64,000 bases of DNA from an uncultured Centipeda sp. (GTDB taxonomy: Bacteria > Bacillota > Negativicutes > Selenomonadales > Selenomonadaceae), in NCBI GenBank assembly GCA_905372865.1, contig CAJPQT010000008.1, positions 27,281-91,280 of the forward strand, given 5' to 3'. Position 1 is the first letter of the stretch; each line of letters opens with the position of its first letter. Below the pieces are notes generated by a model. That model did no database searches, had not been told where the DNA came from, and saw nothing but the letters and a program-made list of their open reading frames with translations. This document shows positions 51,097-60,325 of the stretch, in pieces. Made by a program: the position numbers and the translations under genes.

Positions 51097-52083
51097 ATGA
51101 AGATTGCGGTTGTTGGTACAGGGATGATTGCGCGCGATGCGCTGACTGCTCTGCGTGCCGTGGATGGCATCGAGGTGGTCACGATCTGCGCGCGTCCGCA
51201 CAGCAGAGATCGGGCGCAGGCAATGGCGCAGGAGTTTGATATCCCGCAGGTCGCGACGGACTATGGCGCGATGCTTGCGGCGCATGAGGCGGAGTTTGTC
51301 TATCTCGGCATTGTCAACAGCGCTCATTTTGACTATGCACGGCAAGCAATTGAGGCGGGCTGGCACGTCATCGTTGAGAAACCCTTTACCTCGACGCTCG
51401 CAGAGGCAGAAGAGCTGATCGCACGCGCACGCGCTGCGCAGTGCTATCTGTTCGAGGCCGTGACACCGCTCTTTCTTCCCAATTATCAGGGGGTCTTGGA
51501 GGCACTCCCGCAGCTCGGGCTCATTCGCCTTGTGCAGGCAAACTTTTCACAGTACTCGAGCCGCTATGACCGCTATCTTGCGCACGATGTGGCACCGGCA
51601 TTTGATCCGTCGCTCTCGGGCGGTGTGCTTTACGATCTGAATGTCTACAATCTCTCGCTGATCGCCGCACTCTTTGGGCGGCCGCAGTCTGCCGTCTATA
51701 CGGTAAATATTGGCTTTAACGGCATTGACACCTCAGGTGTGATGACGTTGCGCTACAATGGATTTGTTGCGACGGCTGCGGCGGCGAAGGACAGTTCAAG
51801 CCCCTCCTTTTTCATGATTCAGGGCGAATCGGGATGGATCCGTGCGGATGGGCCGCCGAACGAACTTACGTCCTTTACCGTTGGGCTGCGCGGCAGGGAG
51901 GAGAAGACCTATGCGCTGAACCGTCATGCGCACCGCATGGTGCATGAGTTTGAAGCCATGCGGGATATCTTCGCACGCAAGGACTATATGAGCGTGGAGG
52001 AGGGGCTTCAGATCTCCCGCATGGTCATTGCCCTGATGGAAAAGGCGCGCCTTGTGGCGGGCATCCAGTTTCGGGTAGATTGA
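51097..52083 (+). CDS. Gfo/Idh/MocA-family NAD(P)-dependent oxidoreductase
   Basis: A 328-residue oxidoreductase with an N-terminal Rossmann fold (AVVGTGMIARDAL) and the family motif EKPFTSTLAEAEELI near residues 97-111, then a C-terminal substrate domain (LSGGVLYDLNVYNL). The substrate, often a sugar or inositol, cannot be assigned. ATG 51097 follows ACAGGAG. A TATAAT element lies at 51029-51034 without a convincing -35. The ABC exporter genes start 4 bp later and may be cotranscribed. Confidence 0.88.
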   Translation: MKIAVVGTGMIARDALTALRAVDGIEVVTICARPHSRDRAQAMAQEFDIPQVATDYGAMLAAHEAEFVYLGIVNSAHFDYARQAIEAGWHVIVEKPFTSTLAEAEELIARARAAQCYLFEAVTPLFLPNYQGVLEALPQLGLIRLVQANFSQYSSRYDRYLAHDVAPAFDPSLSGGVLYDLNVYNLSLIAALFGRPQSAVYTVNIGFNGIDTSGVMTLRYNGFVATAAAAKDSSSPSFFMIQGESGWIRADGPPNELTSFTVGLRGREEKTYALNRHAHRMVHEFEAMRDIFARKDYMSVEEGLQISRMVIALMEKARLVAGIQFRVD

Positions 52084-52087
52084 CGGT

Positions 52088-52975
52088 ATGGCATGCATGA
52101 TGATCGAGATGGAGAATCTCGTAAAAAAATTTCCGCACACGAATGCGGCAAAACAGAGCGACTGGAAGACGGCGGTGGCTGGGATCACCCTTTCTGTCCG
52201 CCGCGGTGAGGTTTTTGGCCTGCTCGGGCCGAACGGTGCGGGCAAGACGACAATCATCCGCATGCTTACCATGCAGACACAGCCGACGAGCGGCACCATC
52301 CGAATCGACGGACGGGATATCAGCCGTGACCCGCGTACCGTCAAGGAGCGGATCGGCGTGGTGCCGCAGCATGTCAATTTTGATCAGGAGCTCACGGTCT
52401 GGGAGAATATGGAGCTGCATGCACGTCTTTACCACATGGACCGTGCGGAGCGGACCGCGCGCATCGGGGCGCTGCTCGCGGAGATGGAGCTCGCGGAGGT
52501 GCGCAATGACAACGTGCGCCGCCTTTCCGGCGGAATGAAGCGGCGCCTCCTCATTGCACGTGCGCTGATCCATCACCCGCAGGTGCTCTTTCTTGACGAG
52601 CCGACGGTGGCGCTCGATCCGCAGATTCGACGGCATATCTGGGAGCTCGTGCGCGAAATCGCAAAGGGCGGCGTGACCGTCCTCCTGACAACGCACTACA
52701 TCGAAGAGGCGGAGGCACTCTGTGGCCGTGTATCCATTATCAACAAAGGGACACTGATTGACGTGCAGACACCGCGCACATTCTGTGAGAATCTTGGAGC
52801 CTATGCGGTGGAATGGGATGATGCGGACGGCCGCGCCTATCGCTTCTTTCACACGCGCACGGAGGCGCGTGCACATGCACGGGAGATTGAGGAGAGTATG
52901 CAGCGCGTCCTGCTGCGCCCGACAAATCTCGAGGATGTCTTTATCGAGCTGACGGGGCGAAAGGAGGGGCTTTGA
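52088..52975 (+). CDS. ABC-2 type transporter ATP-binding protein
   Basis: A 295-residue ATPase with Walker A GPNGAGKTT near residue 50, signature LSGGMKRRLLIARAL and Walker B VLFLDEPTVALDP. A C-terminal extension of about 70 residues ends in LEDVFIELTGR, as in drug/antibiotic exporters of the NatA/DrrA type. It pairs with the permease encoded next to it. ATG 52088 is the first of several close Met codons and the ribosome site is weak, so the start is uncertain by a few residues. Confidence 0.9.
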   Translation: MACMMIEMENLVKKFPHTNAAKQSDWKTAVAGITLSVRRGEVFGLLGPNGAGKTTIIRMLTMQTQPTSGTIRIDGRDISRDPRTVKERIGVVPQHVNFDQELTVWENMELHARLYHMDRAERTARIGALLAEMELAEVRNDNVRRLSGGMKRRLLIARALIHHPQVLFLDEPTVALDPQIRRHIWELVREIAKGGVTVLLTTHYIEEAEALCGRVSIINKGTLIDVQTPRTFCENLGAYAVEWDDADGRAYRFFHTRTEARAHAREIEESMQRVLLRPTNLEDVFIELTGRKEGL

Positions 52976-53712
52976 TGCTGCGGGATATCTGGACGGTATT
53001 CTGGCGTGATTGGATCGTGCTGCGCCGCCGCCTGATCAAATACGTGCTGAGCCGCATGGTGTCGCCGTTCATGTTCCTCATCGCGTTCGGCTGGGGACTG
53101 GGGCGCAGCATCGATATTGGGACAGGTTCCTATCTGGACTTTCTCGTACCGGGCCTTCTGGCGATGAACTCCATGAACATCAGCTTCAACAGCATCATCT
53201 CAGTGCATGCAGAGCGCGTTTATCATGGGAGCATTGAGGAATATCTGATTGCGCCCATTCGTCCCGACGCATTCGTCATCGGAAAGGTTGCGGGCTCTGT
53301 TCTGCGCGGACTGATTTCGTCGGCGATCATCATTGTGCTCAGCTATCTCTTCGGTGCGCATTTCACGATCACGCCGCTCTTTCTCCTCGTGCTCACGCTG
53401 AACTGCATGATCTTTGCGGAGATCGGCTTTCTTGCGGCGATGTATACGGCCTCCTATGAGGAGATGAGCCAAGTGAATCTTTATGTGCTGCTGCCGATGT
53501 CGTTTCTCTGCGGGACGTTTTTCTCAACGAGTGCGCTGCCCGATGTCGTGCGGTGGATTGTGGAGCTGCTGCCGCTGACACACACGAGCCATCTTCTGCG
53601 CGATCTCGGGCTGACGGGGGACTTCTCTGTGCTTTCGCTCAGTGTGGTTATGGGCTATGCGGTGCTCGGCATCGCGGCGGGGACGTGGAAGTTCCGCCGG
53701 CTGACGGATTAG
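52975..53712 (+). CDS. ABC-2 type transporter permease
   Basis: A 245-residue membrane protein with six predicted helices and the ABC-2 signature region near the C-terminal half (YVLLPMSFLCGTFFSTSALP). It forms the membrane part of an exporter with the preceding ATPase; the cargo is unknown. ATG 52975 overlaps the ATPase stop by one base and is preceded by AAAGGAGGGG. Confidence 0.9.
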   Translation: MLRDIWTVFWRDWIVLRRRLIKYVLSRMVSPFMFLIAFGWGLGRSIDIGTGSYLDFLVPGLLAMNSMNISFNSIISVHAERVYHGSIEEYLIAPIRPDAFVIGKVAGSVLRGLISSAIIIVLSYLFGAHFTITPLFLLVLTLNCMIFAEIGFLAAMYTASYEEMSQVNLYVLLPMSFLCGTFFSTSALPDVVRWIVELLPLTHTSHLLRDLGLTGDFSVLSLSVVMGYAVLGIAAGTWKFRRLTD

Positions 53713-53726
53713 AAAAAAGGATCACC

Positions 53727-54554
53727 ATGCTCAGGCATATCTTTCATCACAAAGGGCCGGCGGAAGGCTGTGCGCATTTCTGCTGTACCAAGGTCGAGGA
53801 CTTCGGTGTCTCGTTTGGGACGTTCGAGGTCTTTTCTCATGTTCATCTGCATTTTCACTGTGGGGAGCTGACAGCGATCATTGGTCCCAACGGTGCGGGC
53901 AAGAGTACGCTCCTGCGTGCGATCCTCGGCGAGGTTTCGCATACGGGCAGCCTGCGCTTTGTCGATGCGGATGACCGCCGTACGGGACATCCCGTCATCG
54001 GTTATGTGCCGCAGTACCTGCGCCTTGATCTGAGTGCACCGACGACGGTCATCGATCTCTTTATGGCGTGCCTGACTGCGCGTCCTGTCTGGCTCTTCCC
54101 CGCACGCCGCTGTCGTGCGCGGGTGCTTGCCGGACTGGAGCGTGTGCACGCGGCGCATCTGATCGATCGGCGCCTCGGGGCACTCTCGGGCGGCGAACTG
54201 CAGCGCGTTCTGCTCGCGCTCGCGCTCGACCCGATGCCGAACCTGCTGCTGCTCGATGAACCGGTCTCAGGCGTTGATCAGAGCGGGCTTGCACTCTTTT
54301 ATGAGATCCTTGCAGAGCTGCGCGTGCAGGAAGATCTGGCGATCCTCCTCATCTCGCATGATCTCGGAATGGTTGCGCGCCATGCGGACAAGGTCGTGCT
54401 GATGGATCACGGAATTGCGGCGGCAGGGACGCCGATGGAGGTTTTTTCCGACCCGCAGATGGAGCGAGTCTTTGGTATTCTGCCCGATGTCCGTCAACTG
54501 CGGCGGCGGACGGAAGAGACGGATGAGGGGGAGGCGGCGCGTTCATGGAACTGA
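53727..54554 (+). CDS. Metal ABC transporter ATP-binding protein (ZnuC/MntB family) with Cys/His-rich N-terminus
   Basis: A 275-residue ATPase of the zinc/manganese uptake family: Walker A GPNGAGKST near residue 54, signature LSGGELQRVLLALAL and Walker B LLLLDEPVSGVD. The first 20 residues are unusually rich in His and Cys (HIFHHK, then CAHFCC), plausibly a metal-sensing or loading site. ATG 53727 follows AAAAAAGGATC. It overlaps the permease gene by 10 bp. The cognate binding protein is not in the window. Confidence 0.88.
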   Translation: MLRHIFHHKGPAEGCAHFCCTKVEDFGVSFGTFEVFSHVHLHFHCGELTAIIGPNGAGKSTLLRAILGEVSHTGSLRFVDADDRRTGHPVIGYVPQYLRLDLSAPTTVIDLFMACLTARPVWLFPARRCRARVLAGLERVHAAHLIDRRLGALSGGELQRVLLALALDPMPNLLLLDEPVSGVDQSGLALFYEILAELRVQEDLAILLISHDLGMVARHADKVVLMDHGIAAAGTPMEVFSDPQMERVFGILPDVRQLRRRTEETDEGEAARSWN

Positions 54555-55387
54555 TCTATGACGGGATGGATATGCTCCTGCCGTTCGCATGGATGGAGTA
54601 CACGTTCATGAAACATGCGCTTCTCGCGATTCTCTTGATGACACCGCTCTTTGGGCTCCTATCCACGATGGTTGTTTCCAGCCGCATGGCGTTTTTCTCG
54701 GATTCCCTCGGACATGGCGCTTTCACAGGCATTGCCATCGGTGCGATTGTGGGCAGCATTGCACCGCTCACATCCCTCATCCTATTCTCGATTGTATTTG
54801 CGCTCCTCATCACCTATATCAAACATAAGACGGCGGCCTCGGCAGACACGGTGATCGGGGTGTTCTCCTCGACGGCGATCGCGGTCGGGCTCATGATTAT
54901 GAGCCGCGGCGGGGGATTCTCGAAGTTCTCGCCGCTCCTCATCGGCGATATCCTGAGCATTACACCTGCCGATCTCATGGGCTTGTGTGCCGTGAACGCT
55001 CTCGTTCTCATCGGTTGGGTACTGCTCTTCAATCAGCTGCTCCTGCTCTCGGTCAATGCGTCGCTTGCGCGCAGCCGCGGCATCTCCACCATCACCGTAG
55101 AGTCTTTGTTTGCCGCATTGCTTGCCGTCGTTGTCGCCGTGAGCATTCAGTGGGTCGGAATCCTCATCATCAATGCCCTGCTTGTTCTGCCGGGGGCTGC
55201 TGCACGCAACATTGCCCGCAGCGTTAAAGAATATCATCTCGCGTCGATTATGATTGCACTTGTCTCGGGGTTCGTCGGACTGTTTTCGGCGTACTATCTC
55301 GGGATTGCAGCAGGTGCTGCGATTGTGGCGACGGCGGCCGCGCTGTTCTTTCTCTCACTTGCGGTGCGGCCGCATATTCGTATGTGA
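54545..55387 (+). CDS. Metal ABC transporter permease (ZnuB family)
   Basis: A 280-residue ABC-3 permease with about eight helices. Family features include MAFFSDSLGHGAFTGIAIG near residues 48-66 and VGILIINALLVLPGAAARN near residues 203-221. With the preceding ATPase it imports zinc, manganese or iron. No ZnuA-type binding protein is adjacent; a separate gene must supply it if the system works. Confidence 0.9.
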   Translation: MELIYDGMDMLLPFAWMEYTFMKHALLAILLMTPLFGLLSTMVVSSRMAFFSDSLGHGAFTGIAIGAIVGSIAPLTSLILFSIVFALLITYIKHKTAASADTVIGVFSSTAIAVGLMIMSRGGGFSKFSPLLIGDILSITPADLMGLCAVNALVLIGWVLLFNQLLLLSVNASLARSRGISTITVESLFAALLAVVVAVSIQWVGILIINALLVLPGAAARNIARSVKEYHLASIMIALVSGFVGLFSAYYLGIAAGAAIVATAAALFFLSLAVRPHIRM

Positions 55388-55466
55388 TCCCCCGTGCATC
55401 CTCTGTTTTTTTTCAATTTTTTATGCTAGAATGACAAATGGAATCTGTGAGAAGGAGGGCATTTCC

Positions 55467-55934
55467 ATGAATATTACGATTGGCAGTGATCATGGAGCCG
55501 TGGATCTCAAAGAAGAAGTCAAGATGGTGCTTCATGAGTTCGGTGATATCCATGTAAAGGATGTCGGCACGTTCGGCAAGGAGGCGGTGGACTATCCGGA
55601 CATCGCGGAGAAGGTCTGCGCCGATGTTGTCTCAGGCAGGGCAGACCGCGGCATCGTGCTCTGCGGGACGGGCATCGGCATCGCCATCGCGGCGAACAAG
55701 ATCGACGGCATCCGTGCCGCGCTCTGTACGGATGTCTATTCGGCACTCCAGTCACGCAGGCACAATGATGCAAACGTGCTCGCGCTCGGCGGACGTGTGA
55801 CGGGGTTCGGCCCCGCAGGCGAGATTGTGCGTGCGTGGATCCGCACGGAGTTTGAGGGCGGGCGTCATGCGCGCCGTGTTGAGAAGACCATGGCGCTGCA
55901 GGATAAGAAAATGGATGAAGGAGAGTTTTTATGA
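55467..55934 (+). CDS. rpiB: Ribose-5-phosphate isomerase B
   Basis: A 155-residue isomerase interconverting ribose 5-phosphate and ribulose 5-phosphate. ITIGSDHGAVDLKEEV opens the protein; the catalytic Cys is in VLCGTGIGIAI and the phosphate-binding Arg region follows. AGAAGGAGGG precedes ATG 55467, and a TAGAAT -10 element at 55427-55432 has only a weak -35. It overlaps glyA by 4 bp; rpiB-glyA-upp is a common Firmicutes order. Confidence 0.94.
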   Translation: MNITIGSDHGAVDLKEEVKMVLHEFGDIHVKDVGTFGKEAVDYPDIAEKVCADVVSGRADRGIVLCGTGIGIAIAANKIDGIRAALCTDVYSALQSRRHNDANVLALGGRVTGFGPAGEIVRAWIRTEFEGGRHARRVEKTMALQDKKMDEGEFL

Positions 55935-57178
55935 GCATTATGGATTCGCTGAGCAAGGCAGATGCACAGGTGTGCAAGGCGATTGAGGATGAACTCAATC
56001 GCCAGCGCACGAAACTGGAGCTCATCGCGTCGGAGAACATCGTCAGCCGCGCGGTTATGGAGGCGCAGGGGAGTGTTCTCACGAATAAATATGCGGAGGG
56101 CTACCCCGGCAAGCGTTACTACGGCGGCTGTGAATACGTCGACGTGGCGGAGCAGCTGGCGATCGACCGTGCGAAGGAACTCTTTGGAGCCAACTGGGCA
56201 AATGTGCAGCCGCATTCGGGTGCACAGGCAAATATGGCGGTGTTCTTTGCCCTCCTGCAGCCGGGCGATACGATTCTCGGCATGAATCTGACGGACGGCG
56301 GCCATCTGACGCACGGCAGTCCCGTCAACATCTCCGGCACGTACTATAAGGTCATCCCCTACGGTGTGGACAAGGAAACGGAGCGCATCGACTACGATGC
56401 ACTCGAACGGCTTGCGAACGAGCAGAAGCCGAAGATGATCATTGCAGGGGCTTCTGCGTATGCGCGTACGATTGACTTTGAACGCATCGGAGCAATCGCA
56501 AAGGCGGTCGGTGCAATCTTTCTGGTGGATATGGCGCACATCGCAGGACTTGTTGCCGCAGGGCAGCATCCGAGCCCTGTCCCGTACGCCGATGTCGTGA
56601 CGTCGACCACGCACAAGACCCTGCGCGGTCCGCGCGGCGGCCTCATCCTTGGGCGCGATGAGGAGCTCGGCGCGAAGATCAACAAGGCGGTGTTCCCCGG
56701 CATTCAGGGAGGTCCCCTGATGCACGTCATCGCGGCAAAGGCCGTGGCACTCGGCGAGGCACTGCAGCCCTCATTCAAGGAGTACGGCGCACAGGTCGTA
56801 AAGAATGCGGCGGCACTCGCGGATGAGCTGATGAAGCATGGCTATCGTATCGTCTCGGGGGGGACGGATACGCATGTCATGCTCGTCGATCTCACGAATA
56901 AGGGGATCACGGGCAAGGATGCACAGAATCTCCTCGACGAGGTAAATATCACAGCGAACCGCAATACGATCCCGTTCGAGCCGCGCAGTCCGTTCGTCAC
57001 GAGCGGCATCCGTCTCGGCTCGCCTGCGCTCACGACGCGCGGCTTCAAGGAAGAGGATATGCGTGAAGTCGCACGGATCATCGCACATGTCCTCGATGCG
57101 CCGACGGATGAGGCACGGCGCACGGAGGCCCGCAGCCGTGTCGCCGCGCTCTGCGCGAAATATCCCCTGTATGAGTAA
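55931..57178 (+). CDS. glyA: Serine hydroxymethyltransferase
   Basis: A 415-residue PLP enzyme interconverting serine and glycine with tetrahydrofolate, the main source of one-carbon units. ELIASENIVSRAVMEAQGS near the N-terminus and the PLP lysine in TSTTHKTLRGPRGG are intact. Length is standard. ATG 55931 overlaps rpiB; upp follows after 26 bp. Confidence 0.97.
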   Translation: MSIMDSLSKADAQVCKAIEDELNRQRTKLELIASENIVSRAVMEAQGSVLTNKYAEGYPGKRYYGGCEYVDVAEQLAIDRAKELFGANWANVQPHSGAQANMAVFFALLQPGDTILGMNLTDGGHLTHGSPVNISGTYYKVIPYGVDKETERIDYDALERLANEQKPKMIIAGASAYARTIDFERIGAIAKAVGAIFLVDMAHIAGLVAAGQHPSPVPYADVVTSTTHKTLRGPRGGLILGRDEELGAKINKAVFPGIQGGPLMHVIAAKAVALGEALQPSFKEYGAQVVKNAAALADELMKHGYRIVSGGTDTHVMLVDLTNKGITGKDAQNLLDEVNITANRNTIPFEPRSPFVTSGIRLGSPALTTRGFKEEDMREVARIIAHVLDAPTDEARRTEARSRVAALCAKYPLYE

Positions 57179-57204
57179 TCTTTTGGCAGAAAGGAAGCCG
57201 TTCC

Positions 57205-57861
57205 ATGGCTGATACATTTCATCCGTCCGATATTAAGGGGCTCCATCTGGTCGACCACCCGCTCGTCCAGCACAAGCTGACGCTCATGCGCATGAAGGAG
57301 ACGGGGACAAAGGAGTTCCGCGAACTGCTCTCGGAGATCGCCATGCTCATGGCGTATGAGATTACACGTGACTTCCCCCTGCGCGACGTGGAGATCGAAA
57401 CCCCCGTCGCACCGTGTCACGCGAAGATGCTCGAGGGCAAGAAGCTCGGCATCGTGCCGATCCTGCGCGCAGGGCTCGGCATGCTCGACGGTATCCTGAC
57501 GCTCGTTCCCGCCGCCCGCGTCGGACACATCGGCCTCTATCGCGACCCCGCGACATTGGAGCCGGTTGAGTACTACGCCAAGCTTCCGAGCGGTGTAGAG
57601 GAGCGCACGCTCATCGTTCCCGATCCTATGCTTGCGACGGGGGGGAGTGCGTCGGCCGCGCTCACGCTGCTCAAGCAGAAGGGGGCAAAAAATATCATCC
57701 TCATGTGCCTTGTGTCCGCGCCCGAGGGCATTCGCCGCGTGGCTGCCGATCATCCCGACGTGCCGATCTACGTCGCTGCAGTGGATGACTGCCTCAACGA
57801 ACACGGCTATATTGTCCCCGGTCTTGGCGATGCGGGTGACCGCATCTTCGGAACGCTCTAA
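57205..57861 (+). CDS. upp: Uracil phosphoribosyltransferase
   Basis: A 218-residue salvage enzyme forming UMP from uracil and PRPP. The PRPP loop is VPDPMLATGGSASAAL and the C-terminal uracil pocket GYIVPGLGDAGDR is conserved. The N-terminus is about nine residues longer than usual, but ATG 57205 has AAAGGAAG upstream. A bidirectional terminator separates it from the tRNA. Confidence 0.95.
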   Translation: MADTFHPSDIKGLHLVDHPLVQHKLTLMRMKETGTKEFRELLSEIAMLMAYEITRDFPLRDVEIETPVAPCHAKMLEGKKLGIVPILRAGLGMLDGILTLVPAARVGHIGLYRDPATLEPVEYYAKLPSGVEERTLIVPDPMLATGGSASAALTLLKQKGAKNIILMCLVSAPEGIRRVAADHPDVPIYVAAVDDCLNEHGYIVPGLGDAGDRIFGTL

Positions 57862-57877
57862 AATTCCATCGGTATAT

Positions 57878-57909
57878 AAAAAGACGACTGCGGGCGCAGT
57901 CGTCTTTTG
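57878..57909. terminator. Bidirectional terminator between upp and tRNA-Ser
   Basis: An 11-bp stem AAGACGACTGC/GCAGTCGTCTT with loop GGGC and A/T runs on both sides. It serves upp on the plus strand and tRNA-Ser on the minus strand. Confidence 0.88.
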
Positions 57910-57920
57910 TATTTGAAATA

Positions 57921-58009
<89 letters not shown>

Positions 58010-58022
58010 TTAAAGCGTAGCT

Positions 58023-58052
58023 ATTGTATCAGAAACTACGGAGTGCTGTCAA
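58023..58052 (-). promoter_or_regulatory. Promoter of tRNA-Ser embedded in the brnQ 3' end
   Basis: Minus strand: consensus -35 TTGACA (58047-58052) formed by the last codons of brnQ, 18-bp spacer, -10 TACAAT (58023-58028), 14 bp upstream of the tRNA. Confidence 0.7.
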
Positions 58053-59400
58053 GCCTCTGCCCTGCACACACAAGTGCGCCAATGATCCATCCGCTGAGCG
58101 ATGGAATGACCCAGCTCATGCCGATTTCGGAGAGCGGAAGAACATTGCCCAGTGTGAGCAGGGGCTCCATCATGGGAAGCGTATGAAGGACAGGCGGCAG
58201 TGCGCGGAGGAAATCGAATGCCGCCGCGATGCCCGTTCCGATCATCGTACAGATGTAGAGCGGGCGATGATATCCGACGAGCCCTTCGATCAGACAGAGC
58301 GCGATGAGAACGATGGCGAGCGGATAGAGAAAGCAGAGCACGGGCAGCGAGTAGTCGATGATGCGGCTGAGCCCGACGTTCGAGACGGCAAAAGAGAAGA
58401 ACGTGAAGAGAACGGTGTATTTCGGATATGGGAGGGAGTGCGGAAAGAGCACAGAGAACGTCGTGCTGCATGCGGTGACAAGTCCAATGGCTGTTTTGAG
58501 GCAGGCGCAGGTGATCGTGATGCCGAGCAGAATACCGCCGAACGCGCCAAAGTAGTGCGCGGCGATATGGGCGAGAACATCGCCGCCGTTCGCATCCAGC
58601 CCGTAGACAGCGCGGCTCTGTGCGCCGACATAGGTGAGTGCGAGATAGATGAGCGCCATCAGTGCGGTACTGACGGTACCCGAGACAATCGTGCTGTAGG
58701 AGAGATCCTTTGGGGAGGAGAGGCCAAGACGTTTGATCGCGTTGACGAGAATATTGCCGAACGCGAGCGCGGCGAGCACATCCATCGTATTGTAGCCCTC
58801 GCGCAGCCCCGTAAAGAATGCGTGCTGTACATATGCTCCTGTCGGCACCGCATCCGATACGGCCCCCATCGGAAGCAGCATCGCCGTCACGATCAGAATC
58901 CCGAGGAAGAGCAAAAAGAGCGGGTTGAGCACCTTGCCCACCCAGATGAGGATGCCGGACGGACGCAGGGAGAAGCAGAGGACGACGGCAAAGAATGCGA
59001 GGGTAAAGGTCAGCAGTGCCTCGTCCTGCATGACCGTCGGAACAAACGGTGCAGCGCCCACCTGAAAGGCGACGGTTGCCGTGCGCGGAATTGCAAAGAG
59101 GGGACCGATGCAGAGATAGAGTGCGCAGGTGAAGGCATAGGCAAAGCGCCGTCCGACCTTTCTGCCGATGTCGAAGAGACTTTCGCTTGCCGTGATGCTG
59201 ATCGCTGCAATGCCGAGCAACGGCAGTCCGACCCCTGTGATGCAGAAGCCGATGAGTGCGGGCAGCATCGCCGCACCCGCCTGCTGGCCCATCGCAGCCG
59301 GAAAGATGAGGTTGCCCGCACCAAAGACCAGACCGAACAGCAGAGAGGCGACAAAGAGGTATTCCTGTTTTCTGAGACGGTGTTTCATCATTTCAATCAT
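58036..59400 (-). CDS. brnQ: Branched-chain amino acid carrier BrnQ
   Basis: A 454-residue secondary transporter with about 12 membrane helices. LFGLVFGAGNLIFPAAMGQQAG near the N-terminus and IGPLFAIPRTATVAFQVG are diagnostic of the LIVCS family, which imports leucine, isoleucine and valine with Na+ or H+. The start is uncertain: ATG 59400, 59391 or 59388 all give good N-termini and none has a clear ribosome site. Its last codons carry the tRNA-Ser promoter. Transcribed divergently from murI. Confidence 0.92.
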   Translation of the reverse strand: MIEMMKHRLRKQEYLFVASLLFGLVFGAGNLIFPAAMGQQAGAAMLPALIGFCITGVGLPLLGIAAISITASESLFDIGRKVGRRFAYAFTCALYLCIGPLFAIPRTATVAFQVGAAPFVPTVMQDEALLTFTLAFFAVVLCFSLRPSGILIWVGKVLNPLFLLFLGILIVTAMLLPMGAVSDAVPTGAYVQHAFFTGLREGYNTMDVLAALAFGNILVNAIKRLGLSSPKDLSYSTIVSGTVSTALMALIYLALTYVGAQSRAVYGLDANGGDVLAHIAAHYFGAFGGILLGITITCACLKTAIGLVTACSTTFSVLFPHSLPYPKYTVLFTFFSFAVSNVGLSRIIDYSLPVLCFLYPLAIVLIALCLIEGLVGYHRPLYICTMIGTGIAAAFDFLRALPPVLHTLPMMEPLLTLGNVLPLSEIGMSWVIPSLSGWIIGALVCAGQRLDSTP

Positions 59401-59433
59401 TCCGCATAAATATCAAAAAATTTTAACGAATTG

Positions 59434-59462
59434 ATTATAACGGGAAGGATGTGATTTGTCAA
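59434..59462 (-). promoter_or_regulatory. Promoter of brnQ
   Basis: Minus strand: consensus -35 TTGACA (59457-59462), 17-bp spacer, consensus -10 TATAAT (59434-59439). The -35 box overlaps that of the divergent murI promoter by five bases. Confidence 0.82.
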
Positions 59463-59484
59463 AGACAGAAGAAGTTGGTATAAT
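59456..59484 (+). promoter_or_regulatory. Promoter of murI
   Basis: -35 TTGTCA (59456-59461), 17-bp spacer, consensus -10 TATAAT (59479-59484), sharing its -35 region with the brnQ promoter on the opposite strand. Confidence 0.82.
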
Positions 59485-59521
59485 AGGACAATATCGTTGA
59501 CGCAAAGGAGGAGATGGACGT

Positions 59522-60310
59522 ATGCGCATTGCTCTGTTTGACTCGGGGATTGGCGGCCTGACCGTACTCAGTCATGCGCGGCGGGTGCTCCCGTCCGAGG
59601 AATTCCTCTTTCTCGCCGACCGCGATCATGTGCCCTATGGTACGAAGACCGAGGAGGAGGTGCGCGGCTACGTGCGCGATGCGGTGGCCTTTCTCATCGA
59701 GGAGCAGAACGCGGAGGCTGTGCTCATCGCCTGCAATACGGCGACCTCTGTGGCGGCGGATGACATGCGTAAAATTTACGATGTGCCGATCATCGGTATG
59801 GAGCCGGCGGTAAAGAAGGCGCTCGCACAGGATGCGGAGCGGCGCATCCTTGTCGCGGCGACGCCGATTACCGTGCGCGGGGAGAAGCTGCGCCGCCTCA
59901 TCGAGGAGTACGATACAAATCATCTCATTGATCTCGTTGCCCTGCCGCAGCTCGTACAGTTCGCAGAGCGCGAGGAGTTTGTCTCACCGCGTGTGGAAGA
60001 GTATCTGTGGAACGCCCTCGCACCGTTCGACCTCATCCGATACTCCTCCATTGTTCTCGGGTGTACGCATTTCAATTACTTTAAGGATACGCTACGCCGC
60101 ATTCTCCCCAAGACCATGCACTTTGTGGATGGAAATGAGGGCACGATCGAGGAGCTTGCGCGGCGGGCGGGCATCCATACCGAGCCCGTGGGGGAGACAA
60201 AGGCGCCCTGCTCGTTCTTTGACTCCGGCCGTCCGATCACGGGAACGGAGGCGATCGCGCGACTGGAGCGCTCCATCGAGCGTGCCGCGCGCATGGAAGA
60301 GATTATTTGA
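59522..60310 (+). CDS. murI: Glutamate racemase
   Basis: A 262-residue cofactor-independent racemase making D-glutamate for peptidoglycan. DSGIGGLTVL opens the protein; the two catalytic cysteines lie in IACNTATS (Cys71) and VLGCTHFNY. AAGGAGGAG precedes ATG 59522. It starts a run continuing with the thioesterase gene 15 bp downstream. Confidence 0.96.
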   Translation: MRIALFDSGIGGLTVLSHARRVLPSEEFLFLADRDHVPYGTKTEEEVRGYVRDAVAFLIEEQNAEAVLIACNTATSVAADDMRKIYDVPIIGMEPAVKKALAQDAERRILVAATPITVRGEKLRRLIEEYDTNHLIDLVALPQLVQFAEREEFVSPRVEEYLWNALAPFDLIRYSSIVLGCTHFNYFKDTLRRILPKTMHFVDGNEGTIEELARRAGIHTEPVGETKAPCSFFDSGRPITGTEAIARLERSIERAARMEEII

Positions 60311-60325
60311 AGGAAGGGAGTATTC

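Noticed and set aside
55404..55432. Full promoter for rpiB
   Set aside because: A TAGAAT -10 element is present at 55427-55432 but the -35 region is only T-rich, so it was not listed as a separate promoter.
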